DNA of 64,000 bases from Pithys albifrons albifrons (lineage: Eukaryota; Chordata; Aves; Passeriformes; Thamnophilidae): the NCBI RefSeq assembly GCF_047495875.1, contig NC_092463.1, forward strand, positions 12,472,622 through 12,536,621, written 5' to 3'. The number at the start of each line of letters is the position of its first letter. Positions within the stretch are counted from its first letter, which is position 1. A model generated the notes under the pieces. The model was given only the letters and a program-made list of their open reading frames with translations, searched no databases and was not told the DNA's origin. Position numbers and translations under genes: made by a program. Positions 35,901 through 46,803 of this stretch are shown here, in pieces.

Positions 35901-38900
35901 ACTGAAAACTGCAGTTGTCCTTTGCAACTTGGACAGATACAGAATTCACGAAAAAGTCAGTGTACCAAAACATCACCTCAAACTAGGCTACTGGTAGTCA
36001 GAATTTCAGAATATACGAATGGGTGAGCTGTTGAAGTCTACAGTTTATTAGTAGGGGCTTGCTCCTTTGCTGTTTTACAATGCCTTTTACAAAGGCCGGT
36101 ACTCACAATTGCACATCCATCTGCTCCTGAAACATCCATCTTAATAGATTTGTCTGCTCCTCACTCATATAATGCCTCATGTACACTATGTTTTACACCT
36201 CTCTACTTGCTTTCTCCCTATTCCAGCTACGTTGTTCATTGGTGAAGGACACATTTCCTCTCTATTGTTTATTTTCCAAGACAGTCAAACTTGCCCTTGT
36301 CAAACAGCCACCAGCCAACTCCAGTCTTACAACACAGAAACATGCATCTTTCTGTGGGAGGCAACTTCTGCAGAACATCAGGCAAAGGTCATTGGCAACA
36401 TTTGGCGATCACAGACTGGGATGCATGTGCTGCTTTGCAGCCTCTCTCCAGGTTAAGAAACATATGCTGTTCCATACCTGCTCCTGTCAACAAGGAAATC
36501 TCTTTGAATCTATATTTATGCAGGTCTGAACTACAATCAGGTTTACCAGATATATCAACACTTTGGTTGTGGTTGAGCTGAGGCATCATCAGAACTTAGA
36601 ACTTAAAAGGAAGGAGCTACTTTAAGAGACAAACACATTTATTGTCTTCATTACTTGGAATAAATACTGTTTGATAGCTCGTGTGGTGCCAAGGGGAAAG
36701 CACCATTGGTATGTTTTTCTTATCTTTTTAGATCCCTTCTGCCATTCTCAAGAACAAACAGATGGCTAACTACGATTACTAGGTTCTACCCACATAGACA
36801 TTCAAAGGAAAACAAAGAACTACTCACTTTACAGTGACTGCTTCTCTTTGAGCTGTTTTGTGCATGAGGATGTTAGTTTACCTTACACTTCCACTGGCAG
36901 AGTACAGCTGTGGTCTTACCTGAGCTCCGAACAGCAGCTGGGAGCACATGGCTCTTCACAGTTCATGATAAACTAAAAGCAAAGGCTATACACAGCTCTG
37001 TGGCCCTTCAGGAATGTAAAAATGACTCCAGGCTTCTACACAAAAGGTGCAGGCACACACATTCTGACCCACACACAGCAGCTTGAAGAGCAAGTTATCC
37101 CTACTGTTTCCTAGTACACAACTGCTTTCCACAATCCTGAAGTGAGCTATTGGCTTTGTTTTCTTTAACTAGATGTTACTTATATCTACAGAAAGGAAAA
37201 AAAAATATTTTTGTGTACAATGTTTCTCTTTGCACTAAAAAAACATTACAGAGGTTCACATCAACAAATAGGAACACAATGACAAATGCAAAATACTTCA
37301 GAATAGCACTTCTTTGACAGACTGCTAAATCTAGCAGCTTAGAAATATACAGTATAAATAGCCTAGGAAACATTTTAAAAGAGAAAAAGAAAAAATATTG
37401 CCTTTACCTTAGAAGTCCTTATATCCAAAGCTTTAACTTCTGGGCTGAACCCTCCACAAAGGAAAATATTTGACTCTGTAGGGTGGAACTTGAGTGCACT
37501 GATCCTATATTCTGTTTTGCTGCTAAATATCTGCTTCCCTAAAAAAAGTGAGAAGTGGAGATTAAAATTTGAGCAGAAAAGAAACCATGCCATTCATTTC
37601 AACTTAGTTTGAAAAATATCAAGGTTGTCAAAGGTGAACATGCTTACATGAACACATTTCAAATATTTGGGACTACTCTAACTTAATGAAAATACAAGAC
37701 AATTCACTAATTTCTATCCACATGAGATTGCTCCTGATTATGGGCCCCTGCACCACTGACTGCTTCCTACTGAAAGGAGAGAACAAGTGGCTTCCCACGC
37801 TAAGGAGAGGAGCTCCAGCAAGGTCCCAGTTCAGACAACACAAAGGAAATACATCTACAAATCTAATGGCTGAATATTTCTTACAGAGATGTCAGTGTCT
37901 TCCTTTCAGTGAGACAAAAATAACTAGAACAAAACATTGTCTGTACAGAAATATCACATCTCAATTGATATTACAACTCTTGAGTTGTTTACTTACCTTT
38001 CTGTGAAGGTAGGAGTGAAACTTGATCTTGAAAGTAGGAAATAATTTGCATACCATCCATCACATGAAGGCAATAGCTGTTCCCATGGATACACTGTTCC
38101 CAACATTTAATTGTGCACACTAATCTCCACAGGATCCTGTGGCTAGTATCAATTGGATTGTCAACAGAGTTGAAGGCAGCAGAATTCAGCTAAGTTATTT
38201 TACAGACCTTTTCCACAGTCTGCTGTTTCCTATCATCCTAACAAATTCATTGTATTAATGTAAACTCACTGAAATAAAATTTTTGGAACAGCCCAAGATA
38301 AACATATCTGCTCATTTTCACAATATCAAATGTGATTTATATTCTACATATCACATTTAAAGATCTACATTAAATAAAGTTACTGCTGTAAGCCACAGGA
38401 GGTACAGAATAAAAAAAAAAGAAAAAAAAGAAACATCTTTTAAAATACCAAACCTTCTTAAAATATACTTTTATGCAAGTGACAGTTGTCTTAAAATAGG
38501 CTTTCTTAAACAACTGAAAATACTTTCAGCTAAAAGCATTACTGATGGATGTAAATACTTACTGTTAGGCGTACAATACTGAAAATCATTCATATAGATT
38601 TTTATGCTTATTTCATGGTCTGGGGCAAATTTATTTGATTTCATCATCATTTTCATTTTCTTCATCTGCAGAACTCAACATAGTCAAGAGGCTAAGACTT
38701 GTCAAATTATTTATTTATTCAGTTTAGAGAAGAGAAAGATTTTACTTCATCACATGTGCTCATCAAGCTAGCAGTGGCAAGGAAAATAGATTGCAGGGAG
38801 TGTAAGGAAGGGGTGAGTGTTGTTCTAGGTGAACAATTTTATTTGCTGGAGATTTTTGTCCTTTTTAAAATTATTCTCCAGTGATTGCCTGTGTAAGATC

Positions 38901-41900
38901 TAAAGGGGCTCTCTGTCACTACTAAGTGAAATATTTAATTTAGTCCATAAGTTCCTTCCCCAAAATGAGAAAAAGTCAGAAGGGCAGCAGAGGTTCTCTC
39001 AACAACCAACAAGTTATATCTAACAATGACCATCTTTTGCCATGGGAGTTTTCAGTACACCAGTAGCTACGGGAGGAAAAAAAGACTCCATGGGGAAAGA
39101 AGAAAGTATTAAAATCATCAGTTATAGGAACAACAAGATATTGGTCTCATGTACACCACTAACCAGGCATCATTTACAGTGGCTTTAGAAAAGCTACTCT
39201 CAATCCACAGCACTTGTGAAAGCAGTGAATTTCCCCATGACTCACTAGTCAGTTTAATAGAAGTCTGCTCACAAAGAAATTTGGTTCCTCCTCGTTCCCA
39301 GCTTAATAAAAACTCCACAAGTATAATCAACAAGTATTCAATAGAACTGCAGCCAGAAATCAGCATAAATGCAGCCCACCTGTATTAATCCTGGCACACA
39401 GCTTTATAAAGGACACATCAGGTGATCACTGCCCTCCACAAAATGTGTTGTACAATGGCATTAGACATACACATAACTAATCCACTGGAACGCTCCATCT
39501 AAGCTTTCAACAAACACTGGCTTTACTGTATTTTTACCTCCACAAGACTTCTGAAAACTGCTTTTTTTATAATGTGTACTCATGTTCTCTAGCACAAGAC
39601 ACAAGAAAGTCAGTTAAAACACAACCAAAGAGATGTGCATTAAATTCAAGATGCATTTCAGCTACTAACTACAAGATGTTACCTTTTCCACAGAAAGACT
39701 GATTTAACATAATTTGTTATTAATTTGTCCATTTTTCAATCTCATCCCCAACTGCTTCCAAATAATTCAATTATTTGCCTGATATTTTCTCCAGAAACTA
39801 AAATGTTCAAATTCCCTACTCTGTTTCCTCCTGTTTAAAGAGAAATGGACACTGGATTTGCCCTTTTCTTGTCTTCTAGAGTCTGTTATTTATCCCAAAG
39901 CTCTCCGTGACAGTTACTAATATAATTAAAACATAATGATCTCAGTGTTCTGAATTATAAATTGTAGTGTAATAATAAATAAAATTAATGCAAACAATGT
40001 GACATCTTATTCACCTTTACATTCTTTATCCTCCTTCTTTTTCCTATGGGAAGCTGCTACCTTATCATTTAATACTTTGAAATACAACTCTCACTTTCTC
40101 ATTCCCCAGAGTGAAATTCAGTCAACCATCTCTTTTTGGAAACTGAGTAAAGAGTGTTCTGAAGAGTTTGGCATTCTTAGACTTATACATTAATTTCATT
40201 CTACTGCCACGACGCAGAAGACAAGCAGGTCTGGAGCAGCAGCAAACATACTCCAAAGGGGAGGATCACAACATTACAGAAAGGAAACACTCCTACTGGC
40301 AGAATTAAAATTTACACACAATACACTTGCAGAACTTCAGAAATTTAGGAAATATATTAATTTGAGAGACAGAACAGATCAATGCAGAAGATGACATGGA
40401 GCAAATTAGCTCATGTAATTCAGTAATTTGAAAGCATTAGTTCAACTCTGCCCTTTTCTGTACAAATTTTATTTAGTGTGTTACTACCATGAGCAGAATT
40501 TGCCGCTTTCTCTGCAATGATGGAACTTATTCCCACAATTTAGAAAATCCAGCTTCATTGTTTGCTAGAGATCCTCCTCCACCTTTCTGAAAATCATTAC
40601 TTACAGTTACATATGTTTTTCTTTACAATTACTTAATTTATTAACATTAAACATTCAACTTTGGGGAGCCTTATTTTATATACTTCAAAAGAGGGCCTTT
40701 GAGCAGGAGACTAGCAGGAGACTCCTTTATGCATAATAGAATACAACAGGTGTAATTCAGCAAGCTTGTATATACCTATATTGTGTATATATTTATCACA
40801 TTTTAGATCCTAAAGGCCGCATAAGAAATATTCAACCAACTCATAGAATAGAAAATTACATCTTCTGAAAATCTCTTTGGCTAATTGAGGGAAAATTCAT
40901 ACCACATATCATTTTCTTGTACAAGTGGTTGTTATTCCAAAGTAGAAAGCAAATGCTTCTCTAAATCTTTAATTTTCACAATTTCAGTAACAATATATAC
41001 TATATTTTTTGCAATGTGTTTTAAATTCTTTAAAGGCTTTAATTCAATTCTTCATGCATTAAAGGCTCACCACTAACATACACAAAATGGAAAAAAACAT
41101 TAAAAATATATCAAATGTAAGTTTCTGCTTCTTTATGTAGCAGCCTACTGTGAAACTGCTCAAGTATGAAATCAGATGTTTTGAAGGCTATTTAACACTG
41201 TGAATTTTACACAGAACATCAGCACAGTTACCAAGGACAGGATGCTTCTTCAACTGTGTTTAGTGGTCCTCAGGCTCACACACCTACTTGCAAAACCCAA
41301 AACCATTTACTTCCTTACTCAAATCTGTGCAGAAAAGTGAAGCCTGAGACTTACTTGGACACAAGAGCAATCTTGCTAAGCAGAATGGAATTTCCTCCAG
41401 TGTTCACAAAAAACTTAATATATATAAAAAATTTAATTACAGTCCCAATCTTTCTCTCGCACAATAATGAGAAAAAATATCAGATTGATCAGACATAATT
41501 TGTTTGTAACAAAGCAATATTGGCTGTTACATCTCCATTCAGTATCTTGGTGTGCTTACAAACGGCTTTATTGTTTTTTCAAGAACCAACATTACATTTA
41601 AGTACATGTTTTTCCTGGTTTTTTCCTCACATATTCACAAGTTCACAGCATGCAAAGATGCTTGAAATATGAAATAATTTTATCTTCTAACCTTTAAAAT
41701 ACCCTCATGATAAATATCTTTCTCTCTTCTTTTAGCAAAATGTAAAATGCTGTTACTTCCTAGGTGGAGAGTGACCTCTAAACTATATTTAACATATTTC
41801 ATAAAACTGCTGAGTCTTGGGAGAAACCTTTAACCTCACATCAAGGGTGCCTGCATGCACTGAAAAGAAAAAAAAAACAAAAAAATATCAATCAACTGAG

Positions 41901-44900
41901 CTTCTTCCTGAGGTGTCATATAAAACCTTCCTGCATTTTAAAACATACTATCTAAATAGTACTGGGAGAGAAAGGGAGCTGGAGAAGAAAATCACAGCTC
42001 TCCTGAGGTGATGTTTAGGTATGAGAACTAAAACTTCTACATGAACAAGTGCAATTACATTAACAATAATAATGTTATATCTATAGGACTACCAAATTAG
42101 AATAGAAAAAATATATATAGAAAAGAAAATTAGAACCATCCTCTTGGAGGTACAAAATGTTCCATTAAGAAACTCTCTCTCCCATTATAACTGCGGAAAT
42201 GATATTTGAAATCAAGCTCAGTCCATGCACTAAAATACAACTGCAGCATTTGGTAACGTAGGAAATGTGCCAAAATTTCTTGGAACATTCCCTCTGTCAT
42301 AATATTAAAGAAATGAAAAGTACCTACAATATGGAAATAGTAACAACCCAGCCAATGTTCTGCCTATGTTATTATACCAACTCATTTGTGACTAATGAAA
42401 AATCCACTGATGAATAAAACATACATTCCAAACATAAAATAGTTATAAATAAATTTTAAAAATACAATTACACTTCTTAAGTTGGTAGAGCATCTCCATT
42501 ACATCTGGACATAACAGAAGGTACATGTCAAATGTACTTGACCTAGAATTGTTTTAAAAGCAATTTTGTTCAGTGCTCTCTGAATATATCACTATTTACT
42601 ACTCTGTAAATAACAGTGTCTGGACTATCAGTAGTACAAAATGACTGTGAGTGTGGTGTAATTAGATGAACAAAACCAGGGAGTCTCATCCTGCTGCTGC
42701 ATTATTATCGCATTTGTGGAACCATTCAAAAGGCTTTATTTTTATAAAGAAAGAATGTATATAAAATAGAACAATAAAAAAATATTAACCAGTAACAGGC
42801 AGCACATTTCCAGGTTTTGGATCTACCAATATTTATGAAACTCCACATTGCAGTACTGAACTTGCCTCAAGCAAAGCGTAACCACAGAACCACTCATGTG
42901 AATGACTCATGAATAACCTTGAGTTCCTTAAACATTTTATGCATATTTGGATCAGACCCACACTGTGAATGCATACAACAGCTATTAAGATAACCATATT
43001 TGTGGAGAGCCTTAGCTTGACATTCTGGTGTTAGAACAGTGGATGACCACTGAAGATAATAAATTGAGATCTACAAAAATTGAGTTTAAAAAAAGATTTG
43101 CACAATAACATTTATTTTCACCAAACTTGGGCAAGAGAACTCCTTTTATCACATTAACTTGAATTCTTTTCTTTCATTGTTCTTCATCATAGTATCAGGT
43201 GGGCTGGACCTCCAGGATTGATGTAGTCCAAATCCCTACTTAAATTAGGTCCAGCTGCAGCAGGTTACTTATGGGTCTATCCATGAAGTTTGGATTATCT
43301 CCAAGTACAGAAGCCACAGCTTTCTGAGCAGCCTGGTTTAGTGTTTGATGACCCCTGAGTTGAGACAACAAGTTTCTGTATTCCTGTATTGGTCCTTTGC
43401 CTCTTATCCTTTCGCTGTACATCTCTGAGAAGAGCCTGACATCATTATCTCTACATTCCAGGTAAATACTTCCTAATCTGGCCTGGAATGAAGTTGACCT
43501 TCTTTGCTGCAAGAGAACACTGATGATTCAGCACCAGGACTCCTAGGTATTTTTCTGCAAAGCTGCTTTCTAGCCAGTTTAACACCAGCCTGTTCTGTTC
43601 CACAGGATTACTCTATTCCAGCTGCAGGACTTTGTATTGGTTCTTTTTGAACTTCAGGAGACTCCCATCAGCCCACTGTTGTTTGCTTGCAGCATCTTAG
43701 ATCTTATACATAAGAACTTTCATTAAATACAAGTGATAGGGGCAAGAGGCCTGATGGTGTAAAACTGCAGGATAAGATTTCAGGATGTGTCTTCCATCCT
43801 TACATCAGGATTTCTACGCCAATGACAAAAATTCTGCTTCATGATTAATAGGATTTCAGTGTTTGATTCTACTCTGATGTTGTTCAGATCATAATGATTA
43901 AAAAATCACTCCAGAAAATGCAATATACTAGAACAAGGGATACACAAATTAATGTCCAATCTTAGAAACAAAATTTCCTGGAGAATTTATTCTAGCACTG
44001 TTAGTTAAAACTAAGATGGCACATTCCTGTGAGGAATATCATAACTAGCTGCTACCAGACCCAGAAAAATCAGCCAGACCACAATTTTGATTTAATAGGG
44101 GAAAAACTATGTTCCTAACGGAAAACCAGCAGAAAATTACAAAAAAATATAAATATATATAAAAAAAACCTGAGCAGCTCAATACCATGCATGTACTAAG
44201 CCATATTTTCAATCTTTACTATGCTTTTAAAATAATTGTCTTCTGACCATCAAGTTTCTTTTAATGAAGGACATGTAACAATTTTTATAACACAGTTGTA
44301 ATATACACAATCTGTACCAAAAAAAAACACAAGAAAGATTAGATTTTAGCAAACAAGACTGGAAAAATGTTGAACCAGAACAAAATATAAAACAGACAAG
44401 AGGACAGAGCCTCAAAGAGAGCATTATTATTTATAAAATGCCACAGGCATGCATTACTGCATTTAAACACACTGATAGTTCAGACTAGTAAAGGAAAGTA
44501 ATTAAGACCCAAGTCCAAAAAAGTATCTGAAAGTCCTCTGTGAAGGAGCAGTTCTAACATCTATCTGAAGTTAATCAAAGAAGAAATCATCTTAGCACTG
44601 ATGAAGAGTGAGAAGGAATGAATGATTCAGTGAACTAATGTAAATCAAAATCTTATAGCTGCCTTGGTGTTTCAAATGGAAATGAGGCTTTTTATATCAA
44701 ATTGATTTGGATTCCAGAGGCAAACTGCTAGCCCTGTTTCTCTGAAAGGAACTGACTGAAATGTATGAAAAGAAGAGTAACTTTACAACAAAGAAGGAAC
44801 TCAGAAATTGGCTTGCATGTGTAGAAGTCAGAATAAAGTTCTGATCACTCATATTACACTATTCCAAATGAGGTGTGTATCACTGACAGTGAGGTCCAAA

Positions 44901-46803
44901 CATCAACACGACAATGGCAGTTCAGAGGAACTACGAGGAACTCCTGCGTTTTTGAAATAAGGCTACAATGGATACAAGAGCTCCTTTTACACATGCTGTT
45001 TATTTAAGTAGCTGGAAGCACTATGTAACTCACATGTCAATAAGAAAAGAAACATTTATGAACTTATCTGCTTTGAAACTTAGTAAATGTATTCTGTTAC
45101 TGTTGTAATTTCCTAGAGTAGTATAAATGAATCACTATAACCAACTTAATCCTTACTACTACTCCATTACTGGATATTTAAATCAAAAAGATGTTAGAAA
45201 TTAAAGTATACGATTTAAATTACATATCTTTGGATTTTGTGCTATGCTTTAATAAAATGAGATTTTTCCCACAGTAGTCCCTTCAAATGACTCAGACACA
45301 TAAAATCTATACTACTGCTATAAATCCCATTAAAAAATAGCCATTCTGTTTAGAATTTGTAAGCATTACAGACAATTGTAATTCCTCTAGGACTAGTAAA
45401 ATTTGGTTATATATGAGACTAGAAAGGTTGCTGTACTAAGGCTGAAATTTAAAAAAAAACCAAACACAAGAAGTCTAAGTAGTTAATGACTTGGTATATT
45501 AACCTCATGTACTACTACATCAGATCTATAAAGCTCTTTTCCCCATTAAAAAATGCAAATATTCTCAAAATGTCAGTATTCCATAACATATTTTACATTC
45601 CTACACTACAGCAGCTCCCTTCCAGCCATCACTGAATTTAAGTATTTCTGATAGGACAATTGTTGAGAAAAATAAATTCTTACAGCATGGAAAAGAATCT
45701 TTGTCTAATGTGAACAATATTCACAAATTTCCTTGGCTGCTTTCCCAGTTCATCTGAATAGGACTTCTGCTCTCCAGATCCTCACATACAATGCAGTTCT
45801 TGCTTTTAGTAAAGAGAAAATCCTCTTAGACAGTAACTCCTTGAAATTTTTGTAAGGATTTCTGTTGTAGTCATACAAAAAATATCGCAAAGGAGTTAAA
45901 CACTTAAAAATAAATTCAATGGAAAACATAAAATTGCATCTCTTCCCTTGACAAAATCCTATTTTCCCATTTTGGACCCAATTCATTTACACACACACAC
46001 ACAGAGGTGTCTTATTATGCATAGCCCCAGTGAAGGAGAGAAGAAATACAGCTGACAGAAGCACTTTAGTTTGTGAAGGAGAAACATGAGGAAATTAGTT
46101 ATTTAAGGCTATAACAATCAAATCTCAAATCAAATTCACTAATGCATCAAAGCCACCCAAGTTCAGTCTCAAAAGTTTCATACCAGAATTTAAGTTTCTA
46201 TATTCCTAATTAATGTCCTGTCCAGAAAAAAAAAAAAAAAAGAAACTAATTAAGCACAAACTTAAAACCAACCCAACGGAATGAGATACAAGCCTATGCT
46301 TAAATCAGTATATATAACTGTTACCAAAGTTAGCCTTAAGAGTCTCTTCAAATGCTTTAATAAATGACCATGACAGAGCATAAAAAATATATACATCTCA
46401 TTCTATGTATCTGTGCACTATCTGACAACAGAAACTACATTTGTTCATGAAGTTAAAGATACTCCAGTTTTCTCAAATTTCTCCAAATACTCTTGATTGC
46501 CAAGATATTTTTTAAAGTCAGGACATGTTTCAAAGAAACGATAACCTTCATCTACAGATTTTATCTATATTTTATCTTTATGTAAGGCTAACAAGATCCC
46601 AAGTTATCTGTACACAATTAAGAAAGGGCTATAATGCACCCTTCATGACCTTTACCTGTTTCTACATCTGTTAAATGCAGTGTGGAATCGAAGCCCCCAC
46701 TGAGGATCCTTCTTCCACAAGACGACCATTGGGCAGCTCGAACAGCACAGGAGTGGCAGGAGAAGGTTTTCAAACAGCAGCCTGTGTCTACAGCATCCCA
46801 TAC
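20720..46803 (-). CDS. WDR25: WDR25, C-terminal half (five terminal coding exons)
   Basis: WD repeat-containing protein 25 is a poorly characterised WD40 beta-propeller protein, similar in sequence to the pre-mRNA splicing factor CDC40/PRP17. Five minus-strand exons of 148, 131, 171, 141 and 222 bp have GT donors and AG acceptors. They join without phase conflict (split Gly codon at the first junction, phase 0 afterwards) to 813 bp, that is 270 residues plus TAA. Recognisable pieces include the VWDAVD start, [34 protein letters not shown], and a C-terminus ending KIWQ. These follow human WDR25 (about 544 aa, recalled) closely, so roughly the first half of the protein is missing. No matching exon exists between 46804 and 64000, so it must lie beyond the right edge. 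Identification is firm. A role in splicing is only inferred from the CDC40 resemblance. Confidence 0.96.
20942..21322 (-). other. WDR25 last intron (381 bp)
   Basis: Bounded by a GTATCC donor and a CACAG acceptor. AT-rich with no repeat or gene recognised. Confidence 0.85.
21323..21463 (-). CDS. WDR25: WDR25 coding exon
   Basis: This 141-bp, 47-codon exon is in phase 0 at both ends. The acceptor is TTAATTTCAG and the donor GGACATAAG followed by GTATCC. The product starts [17 protein letters not shown], continues [10 protein letters not shown], and ends in a basic stretch ([11 protein letters not shown]). The GH of the next WD40 repeat falls at its end. A 336-bp open frame over the same bases in another minus-strand frame is a shadow. 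Confidence 0.96.
21464..23127 (-). other. WDR25 intron (1664 bp)
   Basis: Bounded by a GTAAGA donor and a TTTCAG acceptor. No recognisable mobile element or RNA gene. Open frames of about 110 codons at 21689-22018 (minus) and 22225-22557 (plus) show no recognisable domain and look like chance. Confidence 0.8.
23128..23298 (-). CDS. WDR25: WDR25 coding exon
   Basis: This 171-bp, 57-codon exon is in phase 0 at both ends. The acceptor ends CCACTAG and the donor is CAT followed by GTAAGA. The product runs from [17 protein letters not shown] through [12 protein letters not shown] to SNQIFH. This is a WD40 blade with a canonical AWDF closing strand and a highly conserved RDSADRTI loop. Confidence 0.97.
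24265..24269. repeat. Target site duplication, left copy (GTCCC)
   Basis: Identical to 24886-24890 across the solo LTR. Confidence 0.88.
24270..24885 (-). mobile_element. Solo LTR of an endogenous retrovirus (616 bp)
   Basis: The element interrupts a CR1 and is flanked by a perfect 5-bp direct repeat GTCCC (24265-24269 and 24886-24890). Read on the minus strand it starts TGTGGTAGTT and ends ACCTACTACA, an imperfect 10-base terminal inverted repeat with TG...CA ends. A TATAAAAG box on the minus strand at 24735-24742 supports that orientation. There is no internal retroviral sequence and no second LTR, so it is a recombined solo LTR. A 5-bp duplication fits ERVL-like avian elements, but the family assignment is inference. 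Confidence 0.88.
24735..24742 (-). promoter_or_regulatory. LTR TATA box (TATAAAAG)
   Basis: On the minus strand about 145 bases from the LTR's 5' end, a usual place for a U3 core promoter. No activity is implied. Confidence 0.5.
24886..24890. repeat. Target site duplication, right copy (GTCCC)
   Basis: Identical to 24265-24269. Removing the LTR and one copy makes the interrupted CR1 collinear through motif B. Confidence 0.88.
25109..25160 (+). repeat. Short tandem duplication, period about 30 bp, inside CR1
   Basis: The motif ACATGGGAAA, then A or G, then TATAATA occurs at 25111 and again at 25141. This looks like a local duplication within the old CR1. Confidence 0.65.
26455..26500 (+). 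mobile_element. Possible very short CR1 3' remnant
   Basis: GATCTCCTGAGGTCCCTTCC followed by AGCTCTG resembles the CR1 3' motif. There is too little sequence to be sure. Confidence 0.35.
33208..33275 (-). mobile_element. Short LTR-end remnant
   Basis: GGTTTAAACCCAGCCAGCAA followed by ACACAGCCACTCGCTCACTC resembles the same LTR end seen at 4276 but is cut off after about 65 bases. It lies in the WDR25 14-kb intron. Boundaries are approximate. Confidence 0.6.
37408..37538 (-). CDS. WDR25: WDR25 coding exon
   Basis: This 131-bp exon begins with two bases (GG) that complete the Gly codon split by the previous exon. It runs [19 protein letters not shown] to DIRTSK in phase 0. Acceptor is TTTTTTTAG, donor AAG followed by GTAAAGG. 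It encodes one WD40 blade. The closing WD dipeptide, which I recall as Trp-Asp in human WDR25, reads Leu-Asp here: codon TTG at 37426-37428, one base from TGG. The flanking introns are about 9.1 kb and 14.1 kb. Confidence 0.95.
43195..43690 (-). mobile_element. CR1 LINE fragment in WDR25 intron
   Basis: The right part (TTTTTCTGCAAAGCTGCTTT, AGCTGCAGGACTTTGTATTG, TGAACTTCAGGAGACTCCCA) matches the reverse-complemented CR1 reverse transcriptase C-terminus. The left part (GCCTCTTATCCTTTCGCTGT, CTGAGAAGAGCCTGAC) matches the CR1 3' region. The sequence between is shortened. A 90-codon open frame at 43240-43512 lies wholly within it. It has the same orientation as WDR25. Confidence 0.75.
46226..46241. 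repeat. A homopolymer (16 bases)
   Basis: Sixteen uninterrupted A in the intron just downstream of a WDR25 exon. No SINE body was recognised before it. Confidence 0.9.
46656..46803 (-). CDS. WDR25: WDR25 coding exon (first exon in window)
   Basis: This 148-bp exon gives 49 codons plus one base. The acceptor is a pyrimidine-rich tract ending TTTTTAAG before GTATGGGAT, and the donor is ACAG followed by GTAAAG. It opens with VWD, the closing strand of one WD40 repeat whose start must be in the upstream exon. It then covers a blade from [12 protein letters not shown] through [11 protein letters not shown] to the split Gly of ETG. The upstream intron is at least 17.2 kb. Confidence 0.95.

Larger units (their letters stand above)
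23299..37407 (-). other. WDR25 intron (14.1 kb)
   Basis: Between the 37.4-kb and 23.2-kb exons. It holds an antisense-oriented CR1 split by a solo LTR (23680-25690), a possible short CR1 3' remnant near 26455-26500, and a small LTR remnant near 33208-33275. The rest, notably 27-33 kb and 33.3-37.4 kb, is AT-rich single-copy-looking sequence in which I see no gene. Confidence 0.85.
37539..46655 (-). other. WDR25 intron (9.1 kb)
   Basis: AT-rich intron with a minus-strand CR1 remnant at about 43195-43690 and a 16-base A run at 46226-46241. Nothing else was recognised from 37.6 to 43.2 kb or from 43.7 to 46.6 kb. Confidence 0.85.

Noticed and set aside
43240..43512. 90-codon minus-strand open frame that looked like a conserved exon
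   Set aside because: It lies entirely within a CR1 fragment. The surrounding bases match the reverse-complemented CR1 3' region and reverse transcriptase end.
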